Positions 1 through 6,476 of a stretch of DNA of 33,412 bases are shown in pieces. A program made the translations under genes and the position numbers. This stretch comes from Eubacterium sp. (lineage in GTDB: Bacteria > Bacillota > Clostridia > Oscillospirales > Acutalibacteraceae), in NCBI GenBank assembly GCA_017458975.1, contig JAFSZK010000066.1:1-33412 (forward strand), read 5' to 3'. The notes under the pieces were generated by a model that was not told the origin of the DNA, ran no database searches, and was given only the letters and a program-made list of their open reading frames with translations. The stretch's first letter is position 1; each line of letters opens with the position of its first letter.

Positions 1-179
1 AAAAAGGTATCTACCTCTTCTGGAAATCCGATGCTGACGCCTTTATGAAGACCGCGTCAACCTTTAACAAGGGCTATCTTGCTCTTGCTGCTTTCGGCGG
101 TCTTGCCGTCGGTATTGTCGGCACAACGGTTGCGCTTTATCCCAAGCGCAAAAAGAACAAGGCAAACGCCACGGTATAA
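1..179 (+). CDS. C-terminal end of a membrane-anchored protein (partial)
   Basis: An open frame enters from the left edge (codons in phase from base 3) and stops at TAA 177-179. The 58 visible residues contain one hydrophobic helix (GYLALAAFGGLAVGIVGTTV) followed by a short basic tail ending KRKKNKANATV. This is the usual layout of a C-terminal membrane anchor with its positive tail inside the cell. No LPXTG motif is seen. The function cannot be told from this fragment. A strong terminator follows at about 200-235, so this is the last gene of its unit. Confidence 0.7.
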   Translation, partial: KGIYLFWKSDADAFMKTASTFNKGYLALAAFGGLAVGIVGTTVALYPKRKKNKANATV

Positions 180-199
180 CACTGTCAAAATAATAAAAA

Positions 200-236
200 A
201 CCGCCCTGCTATTTTAGGTAGCCGGGCGGTATTTTC
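200..236 (+). terminator. Intrinsic terminator after the partial gene
   Basis: ACCGCCC pairs with GGGCGGT, extended inside by a GCTA/TAGC helix, and is followed by ATTTTCTT. It is placed 20 bases after the stop codon at 179. Confidence 0.8.
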
Positions 237-445
237 TTAAAAAATTAACCGTTTCAATTCATAGGTTTTTTCGTCAAAAAGTCAGGTGATGTTTCCGACT
301 ATTGAAGAATACTTTAATCGCACGGAAACAACAGAATAAAAAACAGGGCAGAGGGATGAAAACCTCTGCCCTAATTGAATTGACCTAAAAAGTAAAGGAA
401 CCCGATTGTCTCATTACTGATGACAAATTTCGGATTCCTCAACTC
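236..445. other. Non-coding region with two minus-strand terminator-like hairpins
   Basis: No gene is seen. A perfect 9-bp hairpin at 346-371 (GGGCAGAGG/CCTCTGCCC) is followed on the minus strand by a T-rich run, so it reads as a minus-strand terminator. A bulged hairpin at 396-439 (AGGAA/TTCCT, CCGA/TCGG, TTGTC/GACAA) also precedes a T-rich run on the minus strand. They may be back-up terminators of the tRNA operon or ends of an unrecognised small RNA. Confidence 0.5.
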
Positions 446-585
446 TGGTGGAAGAGGGTGGATTATATCGCAGGCGCTTTGCGCCTTTGGAGTAATGTCA
501 AAACAGTCCACCGGACTGTTTTTCTGTCGCTCCTTGCCTTGCTACGCGCGGCGTTCGCTCCCATTACTGGTTCGAATCCACATCA
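446..585. repeat. Structured repeat carrying a copy of the tRNA-Tyr 3' end
   Basis: Bases 446-463 repeat exactly the 18 bases at 625-642, the 3' end of the tRNA-Tyr gene including CCA. The rest is a set of nested inverted repeats: GTGGATT (458-464) with AATCCAC (575-581); AGTAATG (491-497) with CATTACT (562-568); a perfect hairpin AAAACAGTCC-ACC-GGACTGTTTT (500-522); and AGGCGC-TTT-GCGCCT (472-486). The right end, about 568-581, is a T-arm-like TGGTTCGAATCCAC in inverted orientation relative to tRNA-Tyr. No protein is plausible here. It looks like a small tRNA-associated repeat or the scar of an integration event. Confidence 0.6.
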
Positions 586-624
586 TAAAAAACACCGAGC
601 AGACAAAAGTCTACTCGGTATTTT
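586..624 (-). terminator. Terminator of the tRNA operon
   Basis: On the minus strand ACCGAGTAGAC-TTTT-GTCTGCTCGGT (594-619, one T-G wobble) is followed by GTTTTTTATG. It lies directly after the tRNA-Tyr 3' end. The plus strand also has a T run, so it may work both ways. Confidence 0.8.
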
Positions 625-709
<85 letters not shown>

Positions 710-716
710 ATTTGTA

Positions 717-792
717 TGGAGCTGGTGAACGGACTCGAACCCCTGACCTGCTGATTACAAATCAGCTGCTCTACCAACTGAGCTACACCAGC
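717..792 (-). tRNA. tRNA-Thr (anticodon TGT)
   Basis: Acceptor stem GCTGGTG/CACCAGC, discriminator T and encoded CCA (717-719) are present. The D arm reads TAGCTCAGTTGGTAGAGC, the anticodon TGT is at 757-759, and the T loop is TTCGAGT. It is the first gene of the two-tRNA operon. Confidence 0.95.
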
Positions 793-811
793 GTATCTTT
801 AACGCCCTAAT

Positions 812-840
812 AATATAGCATAAGATTTATACTTAGTCAA
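812..840 (-). promoter_or_regulatory. Promoter of the tRNA operon
   Basis: On the minus strand TTGACT (835-840) and TATATT (812-817) are separated by 17 bases, about 20 bases upstream of tRNA-Thr. Confidence 0.75.
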
Positions 841-904
841 GGCTTTTTTTGCAATTTTCGTACTTATTTTTATTTTTTGCATAATATAAGGGAGAGGTGA
901 TAAT

Positions 905-2728
905 ATGTGCGGAATTGCAGGAATAATCAGCAGTGATATTGATTTAAGAAATGAGAAAAACGCGCTTATCAATATTTCAAAGTCGTTGAGACGAAGAGGT
1001 CCCGACGCGGGAGGAAGGCTGATTCTTAAGGACGCCGCTCTTATCCACAGAAGGCTTGCGGTTATTGACCCCGAAAACGGAGCTCAGCCGATGAGATTCG
1101 GTAATTATATAATTGTATATAACGGCGAGCTTTACAATACCGACGAGGTAAGGCGCGAGCTTACCGGCGAGGGCTACGGCTTTGATACGGCTTGTGACAC
1201 AGAGGTTGTTTTAAAGGCTTATGATAAATGGCGCGAAAAGAGTCCCGAAAGGCTTAACGGAATTTTTGCGTACGGGATTTATAATACCTGTACGAAAGAG
1301 CTGTTCTTATGCCGCGACAGGATTGGCGTAAAACCGCTTTATTTTGCAAAAATCAAGGGCACGCTTGCATTTGCTTCAAGGCTTGAAAGCCTGCTTTACG
1401 TTAAGGGAATTGAGCCGATTTGCGACAGGGAGGGACTTAACGAAATATTTATGCTCGGTCCCGCAAAGACAATCGGCAAGACGGCATTTCAACAGATTGA
1501 GGAGCTCCCGCCAGCTTCGTATATGCTTTACAAAGAGGGCAAAAGCGTTACAAAAAAATATTGGAGCCTTGAAGCAAAAGAGTTTTTCGAAACCGAAGCT
1601 CAGGCACGGGAGCATACAAGGGAGCTTGTAAAAGACGCAATTCAAAGACAGCTTGTCAGCGACGTCCCTCTTTGCACTTTTCTGAGCGGCGGGCTTGATT
1701 CCTCGATTATTTCCAAGGTTGCAAGCGACAGCTTTTGCGCGCAGGGAAGAACGCTCAGCACTTATTCCGTAGACTACCGCGATAACGAAAAATATTTTAA
1801 AAAGAGCCTTTTTCAGCCAAACAGCGATTCGGATTATATTGATATTATTTCCGATTATATCGGCTCAAAACACACTAATATTATCCTTGAAAATCAAGCC
1901 GTCGCCGACGCGCTGATTGACGCGGCGTATGCGCGAACCTGTCCAGGCTTTACCGACGTTGATTCATCCCTTCTTCTCTTTTGCAGAGAGGTTAAAAAAG
2001 ACTTTACGGTATGTCTTTCAGGCGAGTGCGCCGATGAAATTTTCGGAGGTTACCCGTGGTATCACCGAAAGGAAATACTTTTTGAAGATACCTTCCCGTG
2101 GTCAAGAACAACCGACGTAAGGCGCGGCATACTTAAAGACGGCTTTCTTCCCGAGGGAGAGGAATACGCCCGGTCGGCATATCTTTCCACGCTTAAGAGC
2201 GTAAGCTCTCTTGATACGGACACCGCTCTTGAAAAGCGAATGAGGGAAATGTTCGTGCTTAATCTTAATTGGTTTATGCAGACTCTTTTGATAAGAAAGG
2301 ACGTTATGAGTATGGAGGCCTCCCTTGAGGTCAGAGTTCCGTTTTGCGATTGGCGAATTGTAGATTACGCGTACAATATGCCGTGGAGCATTAAATCCCT
2401 CGGTAACAGGGAAAAGGGAATACTGAGAAAAGCGTTTGAAAACGAGCTTCCCTACGATATTGTATGGCGAAAGAAAAGCCCGTACCCTAAGACCTTTTCG
2501 CCCGAGTATTTCAAGGCGGTCTGCAAAATGGCTGAGGCGGCGCTTAACGACAAAAGCTCTCCGATAAATGAAATGCTAAACGAAAAAGCAATAAGAGCGC
2601 TTATGAATAACCCCGACTCTTTAAGCGAGCCGTGGTACGGTCAGCTTATGCGCGCCCCGCAGGTGCTTGCATATATAGTTCAGCTTTGGGCGTGGAGCAA
2701 AAAGTATAAGGTTGAGTTTGAATACTAA
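905..2728 (+). CDS. asnB: Asparagine synthase (glutamine-hydrolysing)
   Basis: Makes asparagine from aspartate, ATP and glutamine in the cytoplasm. The protein starts MCGIAGI, so Cys2 becomes the N-terminal nucleophile of the class II glutaminase domain (about 1-210, with RRGPD near 30 and YNGELYN at 72-78). The synthetase domain carries the PP-loop SGGLDSS at 261-267 for ATP, and later SGECADEIFGGY, typical of the family. At 607 residues it matches the AsnB family length. A GAGAGGTG ribosome site lies just before the ATG, and the MCGI start is required for activity. A nitroreductase gene follows 42 bases downstream in the same direction. Lasso-peptide or polysaccharide paralogues share this fold, but no such context is seen. 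Confidence 0.93.
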   Translation: MCGIAGIISSDIDLRNEKNALINISKSLRRRGPDAGGRLILKDAALIHRRLAVIDPENGAQPMRFGNYIIVYNGELYNTDEVRRELTGEGYGFDTACDTEVVLKAYDKWREKSPERLNGIFAYGIYNTCTKELFLCRDRIGVKPLYFAKIKGTLAFASRLESLLYVKGIEPICDREGLNEIFMLGPAKTIGKTAFQQIEELPPASYMLYKEGKSVTKKYWSLEAKEFFETEAQAREHTRELVKDAIQRQLVSDVPLCTFLSGGLDSSIISKVASDSFCAQGRTLSTYSVDYRDNEKYFKKSLFQPNSDSDYIDIISDYIGSKHTNIILENQAVADALIDAAYARTCPGFTDVDSSLLLFCREVKKDFTVCLSGECADEIFGGYPWYHRKEILFEDTFPWSRTTDVRRGILKDGFLPEGEEYARSAYLSTLKSVSSLDTDTALEKRMREMFVLNLNWFMQTLLIRKDVMSMEASLEVRVPFCDWRIVDYAYNMPWSIKSLGNREKGILRKAFENELPYDIVWRKKSPYPKTFSPEYFKAVCKMAEAALNDKSSPINEMLNEKAIRALMNNPDSLSEPWYGQLMRAPQVLAYIVQLWAWSKKYKVEFEY

Positions 2729-2770
2729 CTGTGATATAATTAACGGGTAATAAAATTTCGGAGACGGATT

Positions 2771-3529
2771 ATGACGAACGAACAGTATATTAAAGCGATT
2801 GAAATGCGCCGCTCAAGAAGGGCGTACCTTCCCAAGCCGCTGAGCGAGGATATAAAAAATGTAATTAAGGAAATGGTTGAAGCGGTTAACAGAAACGACG
2901 GCGTAAACTTTATTTTTCTTGACGACGCTACGCCCGCTTTTAAGATTTTCACGGGTAAATTTTCGGCAATTGTGGTTTGCGGACCCGATAACCAGAAGGC
3001 AAGGGAGGACAGCGGCTACTACGGAGAGAGTATTGTTCTTCAATGCGTTTACCACGGACTCGGAACCTGTTGGGTAACGGGTACGTATAACGAAAACAAG
3101 GTCTATGAAATGGTTAAAATACCAAACGACAAGGCGATTTACGGACTTATCGTTATCGGTTATCCCAAAAAGCGTTTTAATACCGTTGAAAAAACAATGT
3201 ATAAGGCGACTCATAAGAAAAACAAGACCTATCAGGATATGATTGAATATTGCGATACACCTATTCCCGAGGCGTATTCGTACGGTATGAAGCTTGTAGA
3301 AGCAGCGCCCTCGGCGGTTAACAGAAGACCGGTTAAGTTCAGATACGAAAACGGCGTATTTTCCGCTTACGTTCCCGACCCGTATTCGGATAAGAGTATT
3401 GATTTCGGAATTGCAAAGCTCCATTTTATCCTCGGAGTCAGAGCAAAGGGGATAAACGGTCATTGGACCTATGAAAACGTATTTGAGGAAATACATCCCC
3501 AAAAGATTAAATTTGAAAAGGAAGGCTGA
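2771..3529 (+). CDS. Nitroreductase-family flavoprotein
   Basis: Probable FMN-dependent oxidoreductase of 252 residues. Near the N-terminus it has the RRSRR motif (13-17) that contacts the FMN phosphate in this family. In the middle it has the pattern GESIVLQCVYHGLGTCWVTG, matching the family's active-site helix and strand. The second half (APSAVNRRPVKFRY, then FGIAKLHFILG) looks like a repeat of the nitroreductase half-domain, as in the fused TM1586-like nitroreductases. It has no membrane segment. The substrate is unknown. GGAGACGG precedes the ATG. The stop codon lies inside the terminator hairpin at 3518-3543. Confidence 0.8.
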   Translation: MTNEQYIKAIEMRRSRRAYLPKPLSEDIKNVIKEMVEAVNRNDGVNFIFLDDATPAFKIFTGKFSAIVVCGPDNQKAREDSGYYGESIVLQCVYHGLGTCWVTGTYNENKVYEMVKIPNDKAIYGLIVIGYPKKRFNTVEKTMYKATHKKNKTYQDMIEYCDTPIPEAYSYGMKLVEAAPSAVNRRPVKFRYENGVFSAYVPDPYSDKSIDFGIAKLHFILGVRAKGINGHWTYENVFEEIHPQKIKFEKEG

Positions 3530-3543
3530 CGCCTTCCTTTTTT
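3518..3543 (+). terminator. Terminator of the asnB-nitroreductase unit
   Basis: AAGGAAGGC-TGAC-GCCTTCCTT followed by T's. The loop contains the TGA stop codon of the nitroreductase. Cassette A starts right at its T run. Confidence 0.85.
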
Positions 3544-3604
3544 AATGGATAATTAACAATGGAAAATTGATAATTTTGGTTACTCGCTGCGCTCGGTCAA
3601 TAAA
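3543..3604 (+). repeat. Left terminal inverted repeat of cassette A
   Basis: Pairs with 4729-4790 (51 of 62 positions, ungapped). It begins TAAT and contains GGTTACTCGCTGCGCTCGG. Confidence 0.7.
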
Positions 3605-3614
3605 GTCTTTCTTC

Positions 3615-3643
3615 TTGACTATAATAGCGAAAAATGATAAAAT
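3615..3643 (+). promoter_or_regulatory. Sigma-A promoter of the leader RNA in cassette A
   Basis: TTGACT (3615-3620) and TAAAAT (3638-3643) with a 17-base spacer. Start of transcription would be near 3650, just where the first RNA stem begins. The same arrangement is found on the minus strand at 30568-30596. Confidence 0.8.
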
Positions 3644-3649
3644 GAAATT

Positions 3650-3820
3650 GCCAAATATGTCACAAGTGAATATCTTTGCAAAAACTGCGACATGCTATTT
3701 TTATCCTTTGATAAAAATGCACGCTCTTTTAAGCATATCGTAGTTTTGCGGGTATGTGACATGTTTGGCGACAGTTGAGCTTGCGTTTTTGGCGTACAGT
3801 CTCGGCTGTACGCATTTTTT
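3650..3820 (+). ncRNA. Structured leader RNA with intrinsic terminator (copy A)
   Basis: Three nested helices can be drawn. The outer one is GCCAAATATGTCACA (3650-3664) with TGTGACATGTTTGGC (3755-3769). The middle one is 3678-3695 with 3733-3749. The apical one is TTTTTATC-CTTT-GATAAAAA (3698-3717). A linker (3770-3791) leads to the terminator GCGTACAG-TCTCGG-CTGTACGC (3792-3813) plus six T's, followed by GGAGG and an ATG at 3838. A second copy at 30394-30561 (-) keeps all helices with changed bases. The placement suggests a cis-acting attenuator, but a separate small RNA is also possible. I do not recognise the family. Confidence 0.75.
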
Positions 3821-3837
3821 ATTGGAGGTAGTAATTT

Positions 3838-4728
3838 ATGTCATTTGTAGCTTTAAAGTGTCCGGGTTGTGGAGCGAATATTCAATTAGATAATACAAAA
3901 GAATATGGCTTTTGTAGTTATTGCGGAACAAAAGTTGTTCAAGACAAGATTGTGGTTGAACATAGAGGAAGCGTTAAAATAGATACAACGGAAGAACTAA
4001 AAAACCTTTATGTATTAGCACGCAGAGCAAAAGAAAGTAATGATAGTACAAACGCACAGAAGTATTATGAACAAATAATTGTAAAAGACCCAAAAAGCTG
4101 GGAAGCGAATTTTTATACCGTTTATTATCAATCAATGAATTGTGTAATTGCAAATATTACATCGGCGGCAAACAATGTGACCAATAATCTCGCGTCAACA
4201 TTTCAATTAATAAGAAACAACGTTCTTGATTCTAATCAGCAAAGAAATGCCGTATATGAAATCGTTTATAGAGTTACGGGACTTTCAACAGCATTGTTAG
4301 AAGCTGCCGCAAGACACTATAACAGTATAGACATGAGCGTACAAGCTCAATATAAGGGAGAGCTTGACCAAAGAAAAAACGCAAGTATAAATCTTTGTTA
4401 TTATTGTGGGGACTATATAGAAAGCTTTTTTGGAGAGAATTATATTGATTTGGCAGTTATAGCTTGGAAAGATGGCGTAAATAAAAGCGGACAGAAAACG
4501 AAAGCTAATCCGTATTGTGTGAAGATTAAACAATTTGACCCTGACTTTAGAATACAAAAACCAAAGTTTGTGATATTTGGTGTTCCTATTATATGGTTCA
4601 TTGTAATGTCTTTTGTTTTTGCTGAAGCAGGTAATACTTGGGGCGCAGTATATTTTTTCATTTCACTTGCTGCCGTTGTCGGCTATATAGTATGGAATAA
4701 AGTTAAAAATAAAAAGTCTAAAAAATAA
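3838..4728 (+). CDS. Zinc-ribbon membrane protein of unknown function
   Basis: 296 residues. The N-terminus is a zinc ribbon with Cys8, Cys11, Cys26 and Cys29 (CX2C-X14-CX2C). The middle (about 50-95) looks like one or more TPR-type helices (NAQKYYEQIIVKDPKSWEA). The C-terminus has two membrane segments, about 244-265 and 268-288, and a lysine-rich end. It is probably anchored in the membrane with the ribbon and TPR part in the cytoplasm. GGAGGT precedes the ATG. The gene is AT-rich compared with neighbours and lies alone inside the inverted repeats of cassette A, downstream of the structured leader. I know similar proteins only as uncharacterised zinc-ribbon proteins; no activity can be assigned. 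Confidence 0.8.
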   Translation: MSFVALKCPGCGANIQLDNTKEYGFCSYCGTKVVQDKIVVEHRGSVKIDTTEELKNLYVLARRAKESNDSTNAQKYYEQIIVKDPKSWEANFYTVYYQSMNCVIANITSAANNVTNNLASTFQLIRNNVLDSNQQRNAVYEIVYRVTGLSTALLEAAARHYNSIDMSVQAQYKGELDQRKNASINLCYYCGDYIESFFGENYIDLAVIAWKDGVNKSGQKTKANPYCVKIKQFDPDFRIQKPKFVIFGVPIIWFIVMSFVFAEAGNTWGAVYFFISLAAVVGYIVWNKVKNKKSKK

Positions 4729-4790
4729 TTTATTGTTCGAGCAAAGCGAGTAACCGAAATTGTCAATTATCAATTATCAATTATCAATTA
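4729..4790 (+). repeat. Right terminal inverted repeat of cassette A
   Basis: Begins directly after the stop codon of the zinc-ribbon gene. It contains TTTATTGTTCGAGC and GCGAGTAACC, then tandem TCAATTA units, and ends ATTA. It is the inverted partner of 3543-3604 and shares its core with 33282-33334. Confidence 0.7.
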
Positions 4791-4823
4791 AAAAATCGAG
4801 CGACCTTTCGTCGCTCGATTTTA
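4791..4823. terminator. Bidirectional terminator between cassette A and the minus-strand operon
   Basis: ATCGAGCGAC-CTTTC-GTCGCTCGAT (4795-4819) has A's on the left and T's on the right, so it can serve both strands. Confidence 0.8.
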
Positions 4824-5816
4824 TTTTACCGTTACTGTAACGGTTTTGTATATTCCGTTTTGGGTATAGACGTAGATTTTTGTTTTGCCTTTTTTAACGC
4901 CCTTTACCGTGCCCTTTGAGGTAACGGTTGCGATGTCCGGACTTGCGCTTTCATATCTGAATTTTGCAATATGGGTCGGAATTTTCTTTTTACCCGTAAG
5001 GCTCGGAGTAATCTTATACGTCTTATTTTTCTTAACGCTTACCTTAGCTTTTTTTAGTGAAATCCCGTTCGGGTTTCCGTTTTTTCCTCCGTCGGTGGTA
5101 CAGTGAACGGTCTTTGATTTTTCAAAAACGCGGCTGCCCGCGGAGGTGTTTTTACAAGCGACAATCATATATTTATAATAGGTCGCTTTTTTTAGCTTTT
5201 TAATTGTTTTCTTAGTCGTTTTCGGGTTCTTTATTGTAGCAACCTTTTTCATTTTTTTGCCGCATTTTGAGCCGTAAATAATATATTTATCAGCGCCGCT
5301 TACAGCCTTCCAGGTAAGGACAACGCTTTTGCTTTTAGCACTTGCCTTAAGCTTAAAGCGTTTGAAACGCGAGCCCGAAACGTCTTTTTTATCGGTATTT
5401 GTTGAGGTAATAACCTTATCGGCTTTTTCCTCAGTCTGGGGCTTCGGCGGGTCGTTTTTACCTTTCCAAAGGAATTTAACGCGTATATCGTAGGTTGCCG
5501 TTACGTCAACAACCTTTCCCTTCGGGTAGCGTACCCCGTTAACCTCCATCCCGTCAAATACCTTGCCTGCGGGCGCTTCAACCACGGAGGTGTTTTCCTC
5601 GACGTTTATCATAAACCTTATAGGCTTATTCGGCAGGAAGCTTTCATATTCCTCAATGTCAATTGTATCGTGCCACATTGAGCCCTTCTTTCCGCCGTTT
5701 GCGTCAAAGGTTACGATATGGTGGGGCATTTCCTCGGCGTTTGCAAAACAAGGAAGGGTCAGAGCCGAGGTAAAGAGTATTATAAATGCAAGTAATAAGG
5801 ATAAGCTTTTTTTCAT
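4821..5816 (-). CDS. Secreted protein with fibronectin-like and Ig-like (Big2) domains
   Basis: 331 residues with a signal peptide (basic start, hydrophobic core, cleavage probably near CFANA at about 27). Residues about 33-110 form an unassigned domain starting HIVTFDANGGKKGS, which recalls InlB-type repeat domains. Residues about 150-240 resemble a fibronectin type III fold (VVLTWKAVSGADKYIIYGS). The end (about 285-331) is a Big2-like Ig domain (SPDIATVTSKGTVKGVKKGKT). It is very lysine-rich and probably acts outside the cell in adhesion or as a structural protein. GGAGTGA precedes the ATG. It is 13 bases after the LUD gene and likely the last gene of the comM operon. Confidence 0.75.
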   Translation of the reverse strand: MKKSLSLLLAFIILFTSALTLPCFANAEEMPHHIVTFDANGGKKGSMWHDTIDIEEYESFLPNKPIRFMINVEENTSVVEAPAGKVFDGMEVNGVRYPKGKVVDVTATYDIRVKFLWKGKNDPPKPQTEEKADKVITSTNTDKKDVSGSRFKRFKLKASAKSKSVVLTWKAVSGADKYIIYGSKCGKKMKKVATIKNPKTTKKTIKKLKKATYYKYMIVACKNTSAGSRVFEKSKTVHCTTDGGKNGNPNGISLKKAKVSVKKNKTYKITPSLTGKKKIPTHIAKFRYESASPDIATVTSKGTVKGVKKGKTKIYVYTQNGIYKTVTVTVK

Positions 5817-5829
5817 AATATCACTCCGA

Positions 5830-6474
5830 TTAATAACCTAAATCCTCGTTTACAATAATAACCTTTATTCTGTCCTTATGGCGCTGTTTAGCCGATACAA
5901 CGTAGTTGCAGCAGATTCTTGAATCAGCCGCGCAGCCGTCGCACATAAACGGGTTCTCTTTTGTAAGAGAAACGCATTTTCCGAGCTTTGAGCAGGCGGA
6001 GTCAATATTAAGCCTTACGCAGTTCGGGGGAGCAGCCTTTTCCTTAACGCGCTTAATTGCGGCGTTAATGTCGGGAACTATCTTGTTTTTTCCGACAACC
6101 ATTATAACCTGCTTCGGTCCGTAAACAATACAGGCAACACGGTTTGAATTTCCGTCAACGTTATAAAGCTCGCCGCGCTCGGTTACCGCGTTTGAGGAGC
6201 AGAAATACGTATCGCATCCGAAAGCCTTTATATATGCCTCGCGTACAGCCTCGCCCTCATATTTTGAACGGTCGATAAAGTCGTAATCGCCGTTTGAAAT
6301 AAGCGCGGATACTCCCGTTTGTTTGAGCGATTCGGAGCCGCCGTTTGAAATGCTTTCGCCCTTATTAATAAGTGTTTTTACAAGCGGCACTACCTCGTCC
6401 TTTGTTTCAAGATAGTAGGGCTTAATGCCGTTTTTTTCAAGCGCCGCCATTGTTTTTTCAATATATTTTTCCAT
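5830..6474 (-). CDS. LUD-domain protein (lactate-utilisation LutC-like, DUF162)
   Basis: Starting at the ATG at 6474, which has GGAGG five bases upstream, the protein has 214 residues (MEKYIEKTMAALEKNGI). A TTG four codons upstream is a less likely start. The body matches the LUD/DUF162 family (ISNGGSESLKQTG; AVTERGELYNVDG; ACIVYGPKQVIMVVGKNKIV). The C-terminus has a cysteine group (CSKLGKC, CDGC, ICC) that could bind an iron-sulfur cluster or metal. Family members help oxidise lactate or have unknown roles; no lutA/lutB genes are nearby, so the role here is open. It lies 2 bases after comM, with its ribosome site inside the comM end. Confidence 0.8.
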   Translation of the reverse strand: MEKYIEKTMAALEKNGIKPYYLETKDEVVPLVKTLINKGESISNGGSESLKQTGVSALISNGDYDFIDRSKYEGEAVREAYIKAFGCDTYFCSSNAVTERGELYNVDGNSNRVACIVYGPKQVIMVVGKNKIVPDINAAIKRVKEKAAPPNCVRLNIDSACSKLGKCVSLTKENPFMCDGCAADSRICCNYVVSAKQRHKDRIKVIIVNEDLGY

Positions 6475-6476
6475 AA

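Larger units (their letters stand above)
3543..4790 (+). mobile_element. Cassette A: accessory element bounded by 62-bp inverted repeats
   Basis: Bases 3543-3604 and the reverse complement of 4729-4790 align over 62 positions without gaps, with 51 identical by my count. Both contain the core TTACTCGCT..GCTCG and TCAATAAA/ACAATAAA. Between them lie a promoter, a structured RNA leader and one gene, but no transposase. The ends resemble the 113-bp MITE at 33222-33334, so this looks like a cargo-bearing relative that would need an enzyme supplied in trans. It sits between two terminators of convergent genes. Confidence 0.65.

Noticed and set aside
2813-3502. Long minus-strand open frame (229 codons) opposite the nitroreductase gene
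   Set aside because: It is a shadow of the plus-strand gene: no recognisable domains, and the plus frame has a ribosome site and family motifs.
3650-3820. Retron-like msr/msd RNA because of the nested long stems
   Set aside because: There is no reverse transcriptase gene near either copy, and the position of the terminator before a start codon fits a leader better.
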